From the NCBI RefSeq assembly GCF_029836165.1, contig NZ_JAOEBG010000021.1, positions 1 through 64,000 of the forward strand: a stretch of DNA of 64,000 bases. Direction: 5' to 3'. Shown one piece after another: positions 1 through 10,455 of this stretch; the stretch's first letter is position 1, and each line of letters starts with the position of its first letter. Below the pieces are notes generated by a model, which was given only the letters and a program-made list of their open reading frames with translations, was not told where the DNA came from and did no database searches. A program made the translations under genes and the position numbers. The DNA comes from Pseudomonas sp. GD04091. Lineage in GTDB: Bacteria > Pseudomonadota > Gammaproteobacteria > Pseudomonadales > Pseudomonadaceae.

Positions 1-108
1 CGGTGCCGCGGCCTTGCCCTCGTCCTTGGCGTCGCGGGCGGCGATCGCTATCCCCCCGACTGCTGCGATGACGCCCGCCACCACAAGGATTCTGATTTTT
101 TTGCGCAT
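1..108 (-). CDS. N-terminus of an exported or membrane-anchored protein (partial)
   Basis: An ATG at 108 opens a frame that runs off the left edge after 36 residues. The protein begins Met-Arg-Lys-Lys, followed by about 20 hydrophobic residues rich in Ala, Val, Ile and Gly, then a charged stretch (RDAKDEGKAAAP). This is a signal anchor or signal peptide, of the kind seen at the start of periplasmic adaptor subunits. The frame is too short to assign a family. A CueR-type promoter lies about 70 bases upstream, so copper control is likely. It is read in the same direction as the P-type ATPase gene that ends at 221 but has its own promoter. Confidence 0.6.
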   Translation of the reverse strand, partial: MRKKIRILVVAGVIAAVGGIAIAARDAKDEGKAAAP

Positions 109-174
109 GGAAGTGACCCTTTCTTGGATGCAGGGCTCCGGCCCTTCCGAAGCGCTCTGCAGAAATTTGTGTGG

Positions 175-205
175 AGGCTAGGCGTTACAACGAAGGCAAG
201 GTCAA
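175..205 (-). promoter_or_regulatory. CueR/MerR-type promoter, 19-bp spacer
   Basis: On the minus strand a TTGACC -35 box (205 to 200) is separated by exactly 19 bases from a TAGCCT -10 box (180 to 175). The spacer begins TTGCC and carries a partial dyad. A 19-bp spacer is the hallmark of promoters untwisted by MerR-family activators. The -35 end (TTGACCTTGCC) closely matches the copA promoter at 16228, so CueR from 18804 is the likely activator. The target is the gene starting at 108. Confidence 0.65.
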
Positions 206-220
206 GCCCTTTGGGTTGCC

Positions 221-2917
<2,697 letters not shown>

Positions 2918-2995
2918 ATCGATCTCCAATTTCTCCGAATCCCTCACACGGTGGAGTGCGCCGCAGACCGATCTGACCGTCTTGCTATCTGAAAA

Positions 2996-3017
2996 CACAT
3001 GCACATACGTTCATATA
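2996..3017. promoter_or_regulatory. SmtB/ArsR-type operator A, upstream of the Zn/Cd ATPase gene
   Basis: CACATGCA, six bases, then TTCATATA. This is an imperfect copy of the TGAA-N6-TTCA dyad that is perfect at 5473 to 5494. It sits about 80 bases upstream of the ATPase start codon. One half-site is degenerate (TGCA for TGAA). Confidence 0.5.
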
Positions 3018-3092
3018 TCAGGCCAGAAAAAAAGACGTCTCCGTCCTTCTGGCTGCGATCCCCGGTGGTGATGGTCTGCGGCGCGCGTCCTC

Positions 3093-3662
3093 TCAGTTCT
3101 GACGCAGTTGCAGGTAGTTCTGGAGGGCAACCCGATAGGCAGGGCTGTGTGTGTCGGCGCTTTGTTCGCCCGCCGAGAAGCGGTCCAGTCCGGCACGCTT
3201 CCAAAGTGCCAGATCGGCCTTCACCTGATCGCGCGTCAGCGCCACCGGCTTCTGGTACTTCTCGCCGTCGCGCATGCGCAGATAGTTGTCGTAGGCCGCA
3301 CGGTATTGCGCGCTGAATGTGTCAGCGCCGCCTTCGCGGAGTTCGAGCTTGTCCAGGCCGGCGCGCTGCCACAGTTCCAGGTCGGCGCGCACCTGCTCGC
3401 GCGTCAGGCTCGTGGGTTGGCGATAGTCGGAGCCCTGAATGCGCTGCAGGTAGCTCTCGTAGGCCTGGCGGTACTCGGGGCTGGACGTGTCGGGACCGCC
3501 TTCCCCGCGGGACAGCTTATCCAGCCCGGACTGCTGCCATGCGGCCAGGTCGGCGTTGACTTGCGCGCGCGAAACGCCCGCGTCGAGGGATTGAGCGCCT
3601 GCACCAGCCGCGGCGAACGCGGAAAGCAGGACAGCGAGGCGAAACTTCTTGAACATCATCAA
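3093..3662 (-). CDS. Exported DUF4148-type protein of three ~50-residue repeats
   Basis: A 189-residue protein with a signal peptide cleaved near AGAQS (about residue 24). It is followed by three tandem copies of one module: [ST]R-x-Q-V-x-A-D-L-x-x-W-x-x-[SA]-G-L-D, a short Gly/Glu-rich turn, D-T-x-S-x-x-Y-R, and a final Y-L-x-x-R. Each repeat resembles the DUF4148 family of small secreted beta-proteobacterial proteins. The biochemical function is not known. Start codons at 3662, 3659 and 3656 are all possible; AAGGAG lies 5 bases before the first. It has its own operator (3735 to 3756) of the type shared by the metal pumps, so it is probably made under the same metal stress. Confidence 0.85.
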   Translation of the reverse strand: MMMFKKFRLAVLLSAFAAAGAGAQSLDAGVSRAQVNADLAAWQQSGLDKLSRGEGGPDTSSPEYRQAYESYLQRIQGSDYRQPTSLTREQVRADLELWQRAGLDKLELREGGADTFSAQYRAAYDNYLRMRDGEKYQKPVALTRDQVKADLALWKRAGLDRFSAGEQSADTHSPAYRVALQNYLQLRQN

Positions 3663-3734
3663 TACTCCTTGACGTTGAAAACAATGGCGTGGTGCTCACG
3701 CCTCCTTCGGTTAACCCGTGGATGAATAATAGCA

Positions 3735-3756
3735 CATATGAAGATATGTTCAAATG
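3735..3756. promoter_or_regulatory. SmtB/ArsR-type operator B, upstream of the DUF4148 gene
   Basis: CATATGAA, GATATG spacer, then TTCAAATG. The outer arms are inverted repeats at 7 of 8 positions, and the TGAA-N6-TTCA core is perfect. It lies about 75 bases upstream of the gene starting at 3662. Confidence 0.6.
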
Positions 3757-3861
3757 TTTAATTCCACGATACCAATGGGCCTTTGGCCTCGGGGAGAGGC
3801 TTCGGCTTCAGGCTAGACCGTAAGGAGCTGTCGCCGCCCCAGGATTGATCGCTCCCCCCCC

Positions 3862-3895
3862 AAAAAAACGGCATGCTCCCTGAAGGAGCATGCCG
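3862..3895 (-). terminator. Rho-independent terminator of the arsR-type gene
   Basis: An 11-bp perfect stem (3869 to 3879 with 3885 to 3895), a 5-base loop, and seven A's at 3862 to 3868 that read as a T-run on the minus strand, about 20 bases past the stop of the regulator gene at 3916. Confidence 0.85.
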
Positions 3896-3915
3896 GCGCG
3901 CATTCGCACGTTCAG

Positions 3916-4293
3916 TCAATCGTCGTTTCTGTCCTCGGAAATGTGGACCGCCATGTCCTGCAGCACCTGGCTGACGTGCTGATCCGCGATACCGTAGAAG
4001 ATGTGCTTGGCCTGGCGTTCGCCGCGCACGAGGCGCGCGCCGCGCAGCAGCCGCAGATGATGGCTGACGAGGGACTGCGACAGGTCGAGCGCTTCTGCGA
4101 TGTCCCCCACGGCGACCGATCCACGCATGCACTGCAGCAGGATCTTCAACCGCGATTGATCGCCCAGCAGGCGGAAGGTCTCGGCCAGAACAGCGACGTC
4201 GCTTTGCGACAGCGCAAGGGCATCGGAGGCTGCGCCGTGGCCCGGGGTCGAGCATTGCTGGGCATCGGCGCTGGTGGTTTTGCGGGACGTCAT
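3916..4293 (-). CDS. SmtB/ArsR-family metal-sensing repressor
   Basis: A winged-helix repressor of 125 residues. The HTH reads DLSQSLVSHHLRLLR. The C-terminal alpha-5 zinc site is complete: Asp104-x-His106 and, after ten residues, His117-x-x-Glu120, the same spacing and the same numbers as cyanobacterial SmtB. It should bind Zn2+ or a similar divalent ion and release DNA. The gene follows the cation diffusion facilitator gene by 42 bases, so it is autoregulated through operator C. ATG 4293 is chosen (GAGGG 8 bases upstream) over a TTG at 4308. A paralogue lies at 15701. Confidence 0.9.
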   Translation of the reverse strand: MTSRKTTSADAQQCSTPGHGAASDALALSQSDVAVLAETFRLLGDQSRLKILLQCMRGSVAVGDIAEALDLSQSLVSHHLRLLRGARLVRGERQAKHIFYGIADQHVSQVLQDMAVHISEDRNDD

Positions 4294-4335
4294 GGATTCA
4301 ACCCTCAAGTGGACTGCGAGCGAACTCGCGCGGCC

Positions 4336-5427
4336 TCAATGCTTGTGGCCCGGTGCGGAATGGTCGTGGTCATGGCCGTCGCCGTCGCGGTGGCCGGCGC
4401 CATGGTCATGCCCACTGCCATGCTTGTGGCCGCTGTGGTCATGTGCGCTGTGATCGTGGCCGCTGTGGTCGTCCCGTCCGGTAGTCGGTTGGAGGCTGCA
4501 AATGTTCTCGACCGCGTCCGAGTTCCAATCGATCCCGATCGTGGCGTGTTCGATGCTGAATTGCTCTCGAAGCACCGCATCGACGCGCTTGACCACGGCC
4601 CGCGCTTCCTCGTCCGTGTTGGGGCGAACGTGGAGCGTGGCCATCGTGCGACCGGAGGTGAGCTGCCACACGTGAACGTGGCTGACGGCAGCCAGACCCG
4701 GCACGGCGCCCATCAGGCCTTGCTCCACCTTCTCCGGCGAGGCGTCCTCGGGTGCGCCTTCCAGCAGGATGTGGATCGACTTGGCGAGCAGCTTCCAGGC
4801 GCTGCGCAGGATCAGCGCCGCCACCAGAACCGACAGGATGGGGTCGATCGGCGTCCAGCCCGTGAGGTAGATGACGACGGCGGCCACGATGGCGCCGACC
4901 GAGCCGAGCAGGTCTCCCATCACGTGCAGGATGGCGCCCTTCACGTTGACGTGATCGGTCTCGCCGCGGGTCATGATCCACAGCACGAGCACGTTCACCA
5001 GCAGGCCGAGCACGGCGACGATCATCATCGGCCCGGCCAGGATGACGGGCGGCGCCTGCAGTCGCTCCCACGCTTCATAGCCGATCCAGGCGACGATCGC
5101 GAACAGCGTCACGGCGTTCAGGAAGCCCGCGATGACCTCGAAGCGCAGGTAGCCGAAGGTGCGCTTGCTGTCGGCCGCGCGGCGGCCGAACCGGAATGCG
5201 GCATAGGCCAGCGCCAGCGCCGCGGCGTCGGTCAGCATGTGGCCCGCGTCGGCCAGCAGGGCCAGCGAGCCCGACAGCACGCCGCCGACGGCCTCCACGA
5301 TCATGAAGCCGAAGATCAGGAAGAAGGACAGTAGAACCTTGCGCTCGTTGGCGCTGGTCACTGTGGGGGTGTGGTCGTGATCATGGTCGTGATCGTGACC
5401 ATGGTCATGTGCATGGGATTGGGACAT
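4336..5427 (-). CDS. czcD: Cation diffusion facilitator, CzcD-like Zn/Cd/Co exporter
   Basis: A 363-residue inner-membrane metal/proton antiporter with six predicted helices. The transport-site residues are visible as DAGHMLTD in helix 2 and HVMGD in helix 5. His-rich clusters lie at both ends: HAHDHGHD at the N-terminus, and about 45 C-terminal residues dominated by His, Asp and Gly. The cytoplasmic ferredoxin-like domain (SHVHVWQL) precedes that tail. Start ATG 5427 follows a weak GAGG; the in-frame extension to 5475 runs into the operator. It is the first gene of a two-gene operon with the SmtB-type repressor. Confidence 0.9.
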   Translation of the reverse strand: MSQSHAHDHGHDHDHDHDHTPTVTSANERKVLLSFFLIFGFMIVEAVGGVLSGSLALLADAGHMLTDAAALALAYAAFRFGRRAADSKRTFGYLRFEVIAGFLNAVTLFAIVAWIGYEAWERLQAPPVILAGPMMIVAVLGLLVNVLVLWIMTRGETDHVNVKGAILHVMGDLLGSVGAIVAAVVIYLTGWTPIDPILSVLVAALILRSAWKLLAKSIHILLEGAPEDASPEKVEQGLMGAVPGLAAVSHVHVWQLTSGRTMATLHVRPNTDEEARAVVKRVDAVLREQFSIEHATIGIDWNSDAVENICSLQPTTGRDDHSGHDHSAHDHSGHKHGSGHDHGAGHRDGDGHDHDHSAPGHKH

Positions 5428-5472
5428 GGGGGCCTCTGGCAACTGGGTGTTTGACTGTGGGCTTGAATATAA

Positions 5473-5494
5473 CACATGAATATGTGTTCATGTG
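5473..5494. promoter_or_regulatory. SmtB/ArsR-type operator C, perfect dyad
   Basis: CACATGAA, TATGTG spacer, TTCATGTG: a perfect 8-6-8 inverted repeat 46 bases upstream of the czcD-like start. It closely resembles the cyanobacterial smt operator (TGAA-N6-TTCA core). It controls the czcD-repressor operon and so closes an autoregulatory loop. Confidence 0.75.
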
Positions 5495-5563
5495 AAGTAT
5501 TTTAGCCAGCCATCTCCAGTGGCCGAGGCCGATGCGTTGCGGCACCGCGACGGGAAAGTGCGC

Positions 5564-6874
5564 CTATCCTCTCGGCCAGACCCGATGCAGGTCGTCCACG
5601 ATCAGCGGGTGATGGTGCCCGCCCTGGTCCGCGTGCGTGCGCAAGTGGGGGTGGTCCGCCGGCAGGTTGGGATGGTCATGGGCCAGGTCGGACGGGTCGC
5701 TGGCCGGCCACAGCCAGAGCGCCAGCGCCACGCCGGCCAGGCCGATCAGGGACATGACGACGAAGGTCGATTGCAGTCCCATGGCCGCGCCGAAGCGGCC
5801 GGCCAGCGGGTAGCAGATGAGCCAGCAGGCGTGCGACAGCGCGAAGTGCGCTGCGAAGATCGCAGGACGGTCCTCGGCGTGGGCCGAGCGGCGCAGAAGA
5901 CGACCGGATGGCGTTTGCGCCACGCTGTAGCCAAAGCCGATCACCAGCCACAGCGGCAGCAACAGGGCATAGCTCGGCAGCAGCGCGCCAATCGCCGTGC
6001 CCACGACGAGGACGGCGGCGCCGGTGAGCATCGCGGGCCGGTCGGCCACCTTCTCCAGCAGGGACGGCAATACGAAGGCCGCCATCATCGAGCCGCCTCC
6101 GAACGCCGCCAGCGCCCACGCCACTTCGACTTCGCCCAGGCCGAAGCGCGCCTTCACGAGGACCACCGTGTTCACGATCACCATCGCGCCCGCGGCCGAG
6201 ACGGCCAGACTGATCGCCAGCAGGCCCCGCAGGCGTGGCGTGGCGAGGTAGATGCGCGTACCGCGCGTCGTGCGCTCCCAGATACCGCGGCGCGGGCCGG
6301 GGACGGTCGTGGGCAACCGCACGCTGACCACGAGCGCGGCCGAAACGAGGAAGCCGAGTACCGTTCCCGCGAACAGGTTGTGAAAGCTGATGACGGTCAG
6401 CAGCGCGGCGGCCAGCATCGGGGAAGTCAGGGTTTCCAGGTCGTAGGCCAGCCGGGACAGCGACAACGCCTTCGTGTATTCCTCTTCGTCGGGAAGGATG
6501 TCCGGGATGGTGGCCTGGAAGGTCGGCGTGAAGCCGGCGGACGCCGCTTGCAGGACGAAGATCAGCAGATAGATCTGCCAAACCTCGGTGACGAAGGGCA
6601 GGCACAGCGCGACAGCCGCTCGCACCAGGTCCAGCGCCACGAGCAATGACCGTCGCGGGAGCCGGTCGGCGAAGGCCTGAGCGACCGGCGCGACGCCGAC
6701 GTAGGCCAGCATCTTGATGGCCAGCGCCGTCCCGAGCACCGCGCCGGCATCCGCCCCGGCCAGCTCGTAGGCTAGCAGGCCGAGCGCCACCGTCATCAGG
6801 CCGGTGCCGACGAGTGCGATCACCTGGGCTGTGAACAGGTGGCGGTAGGTACGGTTCTTCAGGACGGAGAGCAT
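5564..6874 (-). CDS. nreB: NreB-like MFS nickel exporter with His-rich C-terminus
   Basis: A 436-residue major facilitator protein with about 12 hydrophobic segments. The final ~40 residues are cytoplasmic and His/Asp-rich (LAHDHPNLPADHPHLRTHADQ...), as in the NreB nickel-resistance transporter. It starts 9 bases after the end of the CsoR/RcnR-family gene, so the two form an operon. Family-level function (Ni2+ efflux) is known for NreB; assignment here rests on the His-rich tail and the regulator next to it. Cobalt is an alternative substrate. Confidence 0.8.
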   Translation of the reverse strand: MLSVLKNRTYRHLFTAQVIALVGTGLMTVALGLLAYELAGADAGAVLGTALAIKMLAYVGVAPVAQAFADRLPRRSLLVALDLVRAAVALCLPFVTEVWQIYLLIFVLQAASAGFTPTFQATIPDILPDEEEYTKALSLSRLAYDLETLTSPMLAAALLTVISFHNLFAGTVLGFLVSAALVVSVRLPTTVPGPRRGIWERTTRGTRIYLATPRLRGLLAISLAVSAAGAMVIVNTVVLVKARFGLGEVEVAWALAAFGGGSMMAAFVLPSLLEKVADRPAMLTGAAVLVVGTAIGALLPSYALLLPLWLVIGFGYSVAQTPSGRLLRRSAHAEDRPAIFAAHFALSHACWLICYPLAGRFGAAMGLQSTFVVMSLIGLAGVALALWLWPASDPSDLAHDHPNLPADHPHLRTHADQGGHHHPLIVDDLHRVWPRG

Positions 6875-6883
6875 TCGGTGGCC

Positions 6884-7141
6884 TCAGAGCAGTTTGGTCA
6901 GCGCCTTCATTTCGACCAGAACGGAGTCCTCGTCATGGGACAGGCAGTGGTCGATGTGGTCGTGGATCAGGACGCGCTTGGCCGCCGTTACCGCGCTTTC
7001 CACCGCCGCGAGCTGGCGGGCGATGTCGAGGCAGGTTTCTCCCCCTTCGATCATCCCGATGACGTGCCGCAGATGGCCCTCGGCGCGTTTGAGCCGCTTC
7101 ACGAGATCGGGGTGGGTGGCGTGCTTGTGCGTCTCTTTCAT
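6884..7141 (-). CDS. nreA: CsoR/RcnR-family (DUF156) metal-sensing repressor, NreA/DmeR-like
   Basis: An 85-residue all-helical repressor. The N-terminus has several histidines (KETHKHATHP), followed by the conserved RLKRAEGHLRHVIGM helix, a Cys at residue 37 in the GGETCLDIA segment, and a second helix containing HDHIDHC. The His-rich N-terminus and the His at the W-X-Y-Z sensor site suggest Ni/Co rather than Cu sensing. It is transcribed with the MFS exporter. Its own operator is the G/C-tract palindrome at 7151 to 7171, only 9 bases before the ATG. Confidence 0.85.
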   Translation of the reverse strand: MKETHKHATHPDLVKRLKRAEGHLRHVIGMIEGGETCLDIARQLAAVESAVTAAKRVLIHDHIDHCLSHDEDSVLVEMKALTKLL

Positions 7142-7150
7142 GCGGCCATT

Positions 7151-7171
7151 GTATCCCCCCTAGGGGGATAC
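7151..7171. promoter_or_regulatory. CsoR/RcnR-type operator palindrome
   Basis: Perfect inverted repeat GTATCCCCC, CTA, GGGGGATAC. RcnR and FrmR proteins recognise a G/C-tract flanked by AT-rich TA steps of this type. Its place directly before the nreA start codon suggests the nreAB transcript has a very short leader or that the operator overlaps the transcription start. Confidence 0.8.
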
Positions 7172-7283
7172 GATCAACGAGCCCGCATCGCCGCTTGCGC
7201 AGCGAGATAGGGCTGCCCCGCCCTCGATGTCACCCCCTGCGGTAGCAGGCGATGGAGACTCGTTGGAAGGTTTTCCTTTCTCA

Positions 7284-7315
7284 TTCATATGAATAGATAT
7301 ACAATTGTTCATATC
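7284..7315. promoter_or_regulatory. Possible SmtB-type operator D, upstream of the czcCBA operon
   Basis: The region holds the palindrome TTCATATGAA (7284 to 7293) and a further TTCATATC (7308 to 7315). CATATGAA and TTCATATC match the arms of operators B and C but are 14 rather than 6 bases apart. A TATACA at 7299 could be a -10 box. It is the only recognisable control site in the 240 bases between nreA and the czc operon. Confidence 0.4.
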
Positions 7316-7415
7316 TAAGCTGCGACGTAGCGGCTTTTCAACGACGACGAGCACTTGCCCTGGGGGAGAGCACCCGGCCGGGGCGAGTACTGATGCAGGA
7401 CCGACGGAGAACTGA

Positions 7416-8744
7416 ATGCTTCGCAAAGACATGCGCAGGGGCTGGATATGGGCGGTATCCATGCTTTGGGCCGGCACCGCGCTGGCCCAGCCGGTAGCCG
7501 CGCCGCACGCCCCATCCGGGCCGGACAGCCACATGGTCGCCCAACTGTGGGAGTCGGCCTGGCAGCGGCAGCCGGAGGCCGCTGGAGAGCGCGCCTGGCA
7601 GCAGGCCGCCCAGGCGCGCCAGGAGACGGCCGGTCGCTGGGTGGCCGGTCCGATGGCGCTGGAAGCCTCCACCAAGACCGATCGCTTCAACGACCGCAAC
7701 GGCCAGCGCGAATACGAAGTCGGGGTGGCCGTTCCGCTCTGGATGCCTGGTGAACGCGCTTCGTCGGCGCGCTGGGCGGATGCGGAAAGCCTCGCGCTGG
7801 CCAGCCGGATGCAGGCCGCCAAGCTGCGCACGGCCGGAGAGGTCCGCCAGGCATGGTGGGCCTGGCAACGCGCCCAGGCCGAACTGGCGGCGGCGCAGGA
7901 CCGCGCCCGCAGCGCGGGCGAGTTGGCGCAGGACGTGGCCCGCCGGGTTCGCGCGGGCGACCTGGCGCAAGCCGACCAGAACCAGGCCGATGGCGCCTTG
8001 GCGTCGGCCAGAAGCGCCCTGGCGATGGCCCAGGCCGAAGAAGTCACGCAGCGCGAGGCGCTCCTGGCGCTGACCGGCATCGAAAACGTCCCGCCGCAGA
8101 CGGGCTCAGCGCAGCCGGAACTGCCAGGCGTCCAAGCTCCGGCGCGATCGACACAACCGTCCGTCGCATCGCTGGAGAACCACCCGGCGCTGCTGGAACT
8201 GCAGCACAAGGCGCTCGCCGCCCGCCGTTCCGCAGAACTGGTGTCCCATCAGAAGTACGCCAACCCCGAGCTGACGCTGGCGACCACGCGGGATCGGGGA
8301 GGCGCCGGCGAGCGCTACAGCCAGACGGTCACGGTGGGGGTGCGCATTCCTTTCGGTACGGGCAGCCGCCACACCGAGCAGTTGTCCACCGCCAATGCGC
8401 AGGCGCTGGAGGCCGAATCGGCGCTCGCGGCCCAGCGCATCCGGCTGCTGTCGGAAATCCGAACCGCCCAATCGCGCGAGCTGGCGACCAGCACCCAGAT
8501 GCAGGCCGCCTCGGAGCGTCAGCGGCTGGCCCAGCAAACGCGCACCTTCTACCAAAAGTCGTTCGCGATGGGCGAGACGGACATGCCTACCCGCCTTCGC
8601 ATCGAGCAGGAGGCCACCGAGGCCGAGCGCGCGGCGCTGCTCGCCAAGGTGGAACACGCCGCGGCCATCTCGTCCCTGTTGCAGGCCCAAGGCGCGCTGC
8701 CGCAGCCGACCGGGCCCTACACCGACAACTCCGGCACGCGCTGA
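7416..8744 (+). CDS. czcC: Outer-membrane factor of RND metal efflux (CzcC-like)
   Basis: A TolC-family protein of 442 residues: signal peptide (cleavage near ALAQ, about residue 26), then two long coiled-coil halves rich in Ala, Gln and Glu. The segments repeat the family pattern of N-P-x-L (HPALLELQ) and beta strands (VGVAVPLW, VGVRIPFG). It forms the outer-membrane duct for the RND pump encoded downstream. It is first of a five-gene operon; the next start is 34 bases on. Confidence 0.88.
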   Translation: MLRKDMRRGWIWAVSMLWAGTALAQPVAAPHAPSGPDSHMVAQLWESAWQRQPEAAGERAWQQAAQARQETAGRWVAGPMALEASTKTDRFNDRNGQREYEVGVAVPLWMPGERASSARWADAESLALASRMQAAKLRTAGEVRQAWWAWQRAQAELAAAQDRARSAGELAQDVARRVRAGDLAQADQNQADGALASARSALAMAQAEEVTQREALLALTGIENVPPQTGSAQPELPGVQAPARSTQPSVASLENHPALLELQHKALAARRSAELVSHQKYANPELTLATTRDRGGAGERYSQTVTVGVRIPFGTGSRHTEQLSTANAQALEAESALAAQRIRLLSEIRTAQSRELATSTQMQAASERQRLAQQTRTFYQKSFAMGETDMPTRLRIEQEATEAERAALLAKVEHAAAISSLLQAQGALPQPTGPYTDNSGTR

Positions 8745-8778
8745 CCGGCGCGCGCTCAACCATCCTGGAACCTTAGAA

Positions 8779-9330
8779 ATGGCGCAATCCTCTTTCTGGC
8801 GTGCTGCTGCCTTGTCCAGCCTCCTGCTTGGCAGCACCGCAACGTGGGCCGGCGACGGCCATGACCATGGCGAAGCCGCTCCTGCACCCGCTGCCGCCGC
8901 GCTTCCGCGCTTTGCCGCGGTCTCCGATGACTTTGAACTGGTGGGCGTGCTGAACGGCCAGCACCTGACGCTGTACCTCGACCATGCGGCCGACAACCGG
9001 CCGGTGGCCGACGGCGAGCTGACCCTCGAACTGGGCGGTCAACAGGTGAAGATCAGCCCGCACGGGGTCGGAGAGTTCGAGGCCGAACTGGCCGAGCCTT
9101 TGCCCGATGGCGAGACTTCGATCATGGCCACCGTGACCGCGCAGGGCCAATCGGACCTGCTGACGGGGGTCCTCGATGTTCATGGCGAACACGCCGAGCA
9201 CGACCATGCCGCCGCACCCAGCCGCGTGGTCGTGCTGGGCGGCGGTGCCGCGGTCCTCGGCGTCGGCGTCCTGGTGTGGGCGCTGCGCAGACGCACGCGC
9301 GCCAACGGCGCACTGCGGGGTGCAGCATGA
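8779..9330 (+). CDS. Exported, C-terminally anchored protein of czc-type operons, unknown role
   Basis: 183 residues: a signal peptide (cleavage near TWAGDG), an immediate HDHG metal-like cluster, a beta-rich body (VLNGQHLTLYLD, LTLELGGQQVKISP), a second His cluster (HGEHAEHDHA), and one C-terminal membrane helix ending in RRRTR. It probably faces the periplasm from the inner membrane. No named family is recognised. The start is set at ATG 8779. Its stop overlaps the start of the adaptor gene (ATGA), so the two are translationally coupled and a role with the adaptor is likely. Confidence 0.8.
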   Translation: MAQSSFWRAAALSSLLLGSTATWAGDGHDHGEAAPAPAAAALPRFAAVSDDFELVGVLNGQHLTLYLDHAADNRPVADGELTLELGGQQVKISPHGVGEFEAELAEPLPDGETSIMATVTAQGQSDLLTGVLDVHGEHAEHDHAAAPSRVVVLGGGAAVLGVGVLVWALRRRTRANGALRGAA

Positions 9331-10442
9331 AGCCCAACGTCCGTTTCCTGATGACGACGGCCATGGCGGCCGTCCTGGCTTTGGCTTCTCCCGCCTTCGC
9401 CCACGACGGTCACGACCACGGCGACGAAGCGCCGGCCGCTTCTTCCAATGGTCCGCAGCGCCAGCCCGATGGCAGCGTGTTTCTTCCGAAGCCGTCGCAG
9501 CGCCAGATCGGCGTGCGCACCCAGCCGGTCAAGCAGGAGCCCTTGGCCCGCAGCCATGAGCTGGCCGGCAAGGTGATCATGGACCCGACCACGGGCGGCA
9601 AGGTGCAGGCCATGGTGATGGGCCGGCTGGTTCCCGGGCCGGACGGCCTGCCGCAGATCGGCCAGTCCGTGCGCAAGGGCCAGGTGCTGGCCTACATCGA
9701 GCCGGCCAGCGGCGTGCTGGAGCGCTCTGGCCAGATGGCCCAGGTCGCCGAGCTGCGCGCGGCCCAGACGCTCGCGCAGAAGCGATTGGCGCGGTTGCGC
9801 GAGCTGTCGGAGACCGTGCCGCGCAAGGAAATCGAAGCGGCCGAAAGCGAAGTGACGAGCCTGGCCGAGCGCGCCCGCGCCTTGAGCGGCGGCCTCGCCG
9901 GCAGGGACGTGCTGAAGGCCCCGGTCAGCGGCGTCATCGCGTCCAGCCCCGCCGTCGCTGGGCAGGTCGTCGATGCGCGCGAACTGGTGTTCGAGGTGGT
10001 CGATCCGACCCAACTGCGCATCGAGGCGCTTGCCTACGACCCGGCCTTGGCGCAGAACCTGGCCGGTGCCGCGCTCGCCGTGGGCGGCCAGAAGGTGCCG
10101 CTGCGCTTCGTCGGCGCCGCCAGCAGCCTGCGCGAGCAGGCGCTGCCCATGCTGTTCAAGGGCTCCGGCGAAAGCCTCTCGCGCCTGGCGGTCGGTATGC
10201 CGGTGGTGGTCTTCGTGCAGGAGGCGACGACGATACCGGGCTACCGCGTGCCGTCCGGTGCGCTGATGAAGAACCCGGCCAACCAGAACATCGTCTGGGT
10301 CAAGGACCAGGCCGAGCGCTTCGAGCCGCGCGTGGTGAACATCACCCCGCTGGACGGCGCCTCCATCGCCGTGACCTCGGGCCTGGCGGACGGCGACCGC
10401 GTGGTTGTCGAGGGCGCGTCCCTGATCAATCAAGTTCGTTGA
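9327..10442 (+). CDS. czcB: RND efflux periplasmic adaptor (CzcB-like)
   Basis: 371 residues with a signal peptide followed by HDGHDHGDE. The body has the membrane-fusion-protein order: a barrel-sandwich half (GRLVPGP...GQSVRKGQVLAYIEP), an alpha-hairpin (about residues 130 to 185), and the second lipoyl half (LKAPVSGVIASSPAVAGQVV). Beta-barrel and membrane-proximal domains end in GLADGDRVVVEGA. It links the inner-membrane RND pump to the outer-membrane factor. The ATG overlaps the previous stop by four bases. Confidence 0.9.
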   Translation: MKPNVRFLMTTAMAAVLALASPAFAHDGHDHGDEAPAASSNGPQRQPDGSVFLPKPSQRQIGVRTQPVKQEPLARSHELAGKVIMDPTTGGKVQAMVMGRLVPGPDGLPQIGQSVRKGQVLAYIEPASGVLERSGQMAQVAELRAAQTLAQKRLARLRELSETVPRKEIEAAESEVTSLAERARALSGGLAGRDVLKAPVSGVIASSPAVAGQVVDARELVFEVVDPTQLRIEALAYDPALAQNLAGAALAVGGQKVPLRFVGAASSLREQALPMLFKGSGESLSRLAVGMPVVVFVQEATTIPGYRVPSGALMKNPANQNIVWVKDQAERFEPRVVNITPLDGASIAVTSGLADGDRVVVEGASLINQVR

Positions 10443-10455
10443 GGGGCGCCATTCC

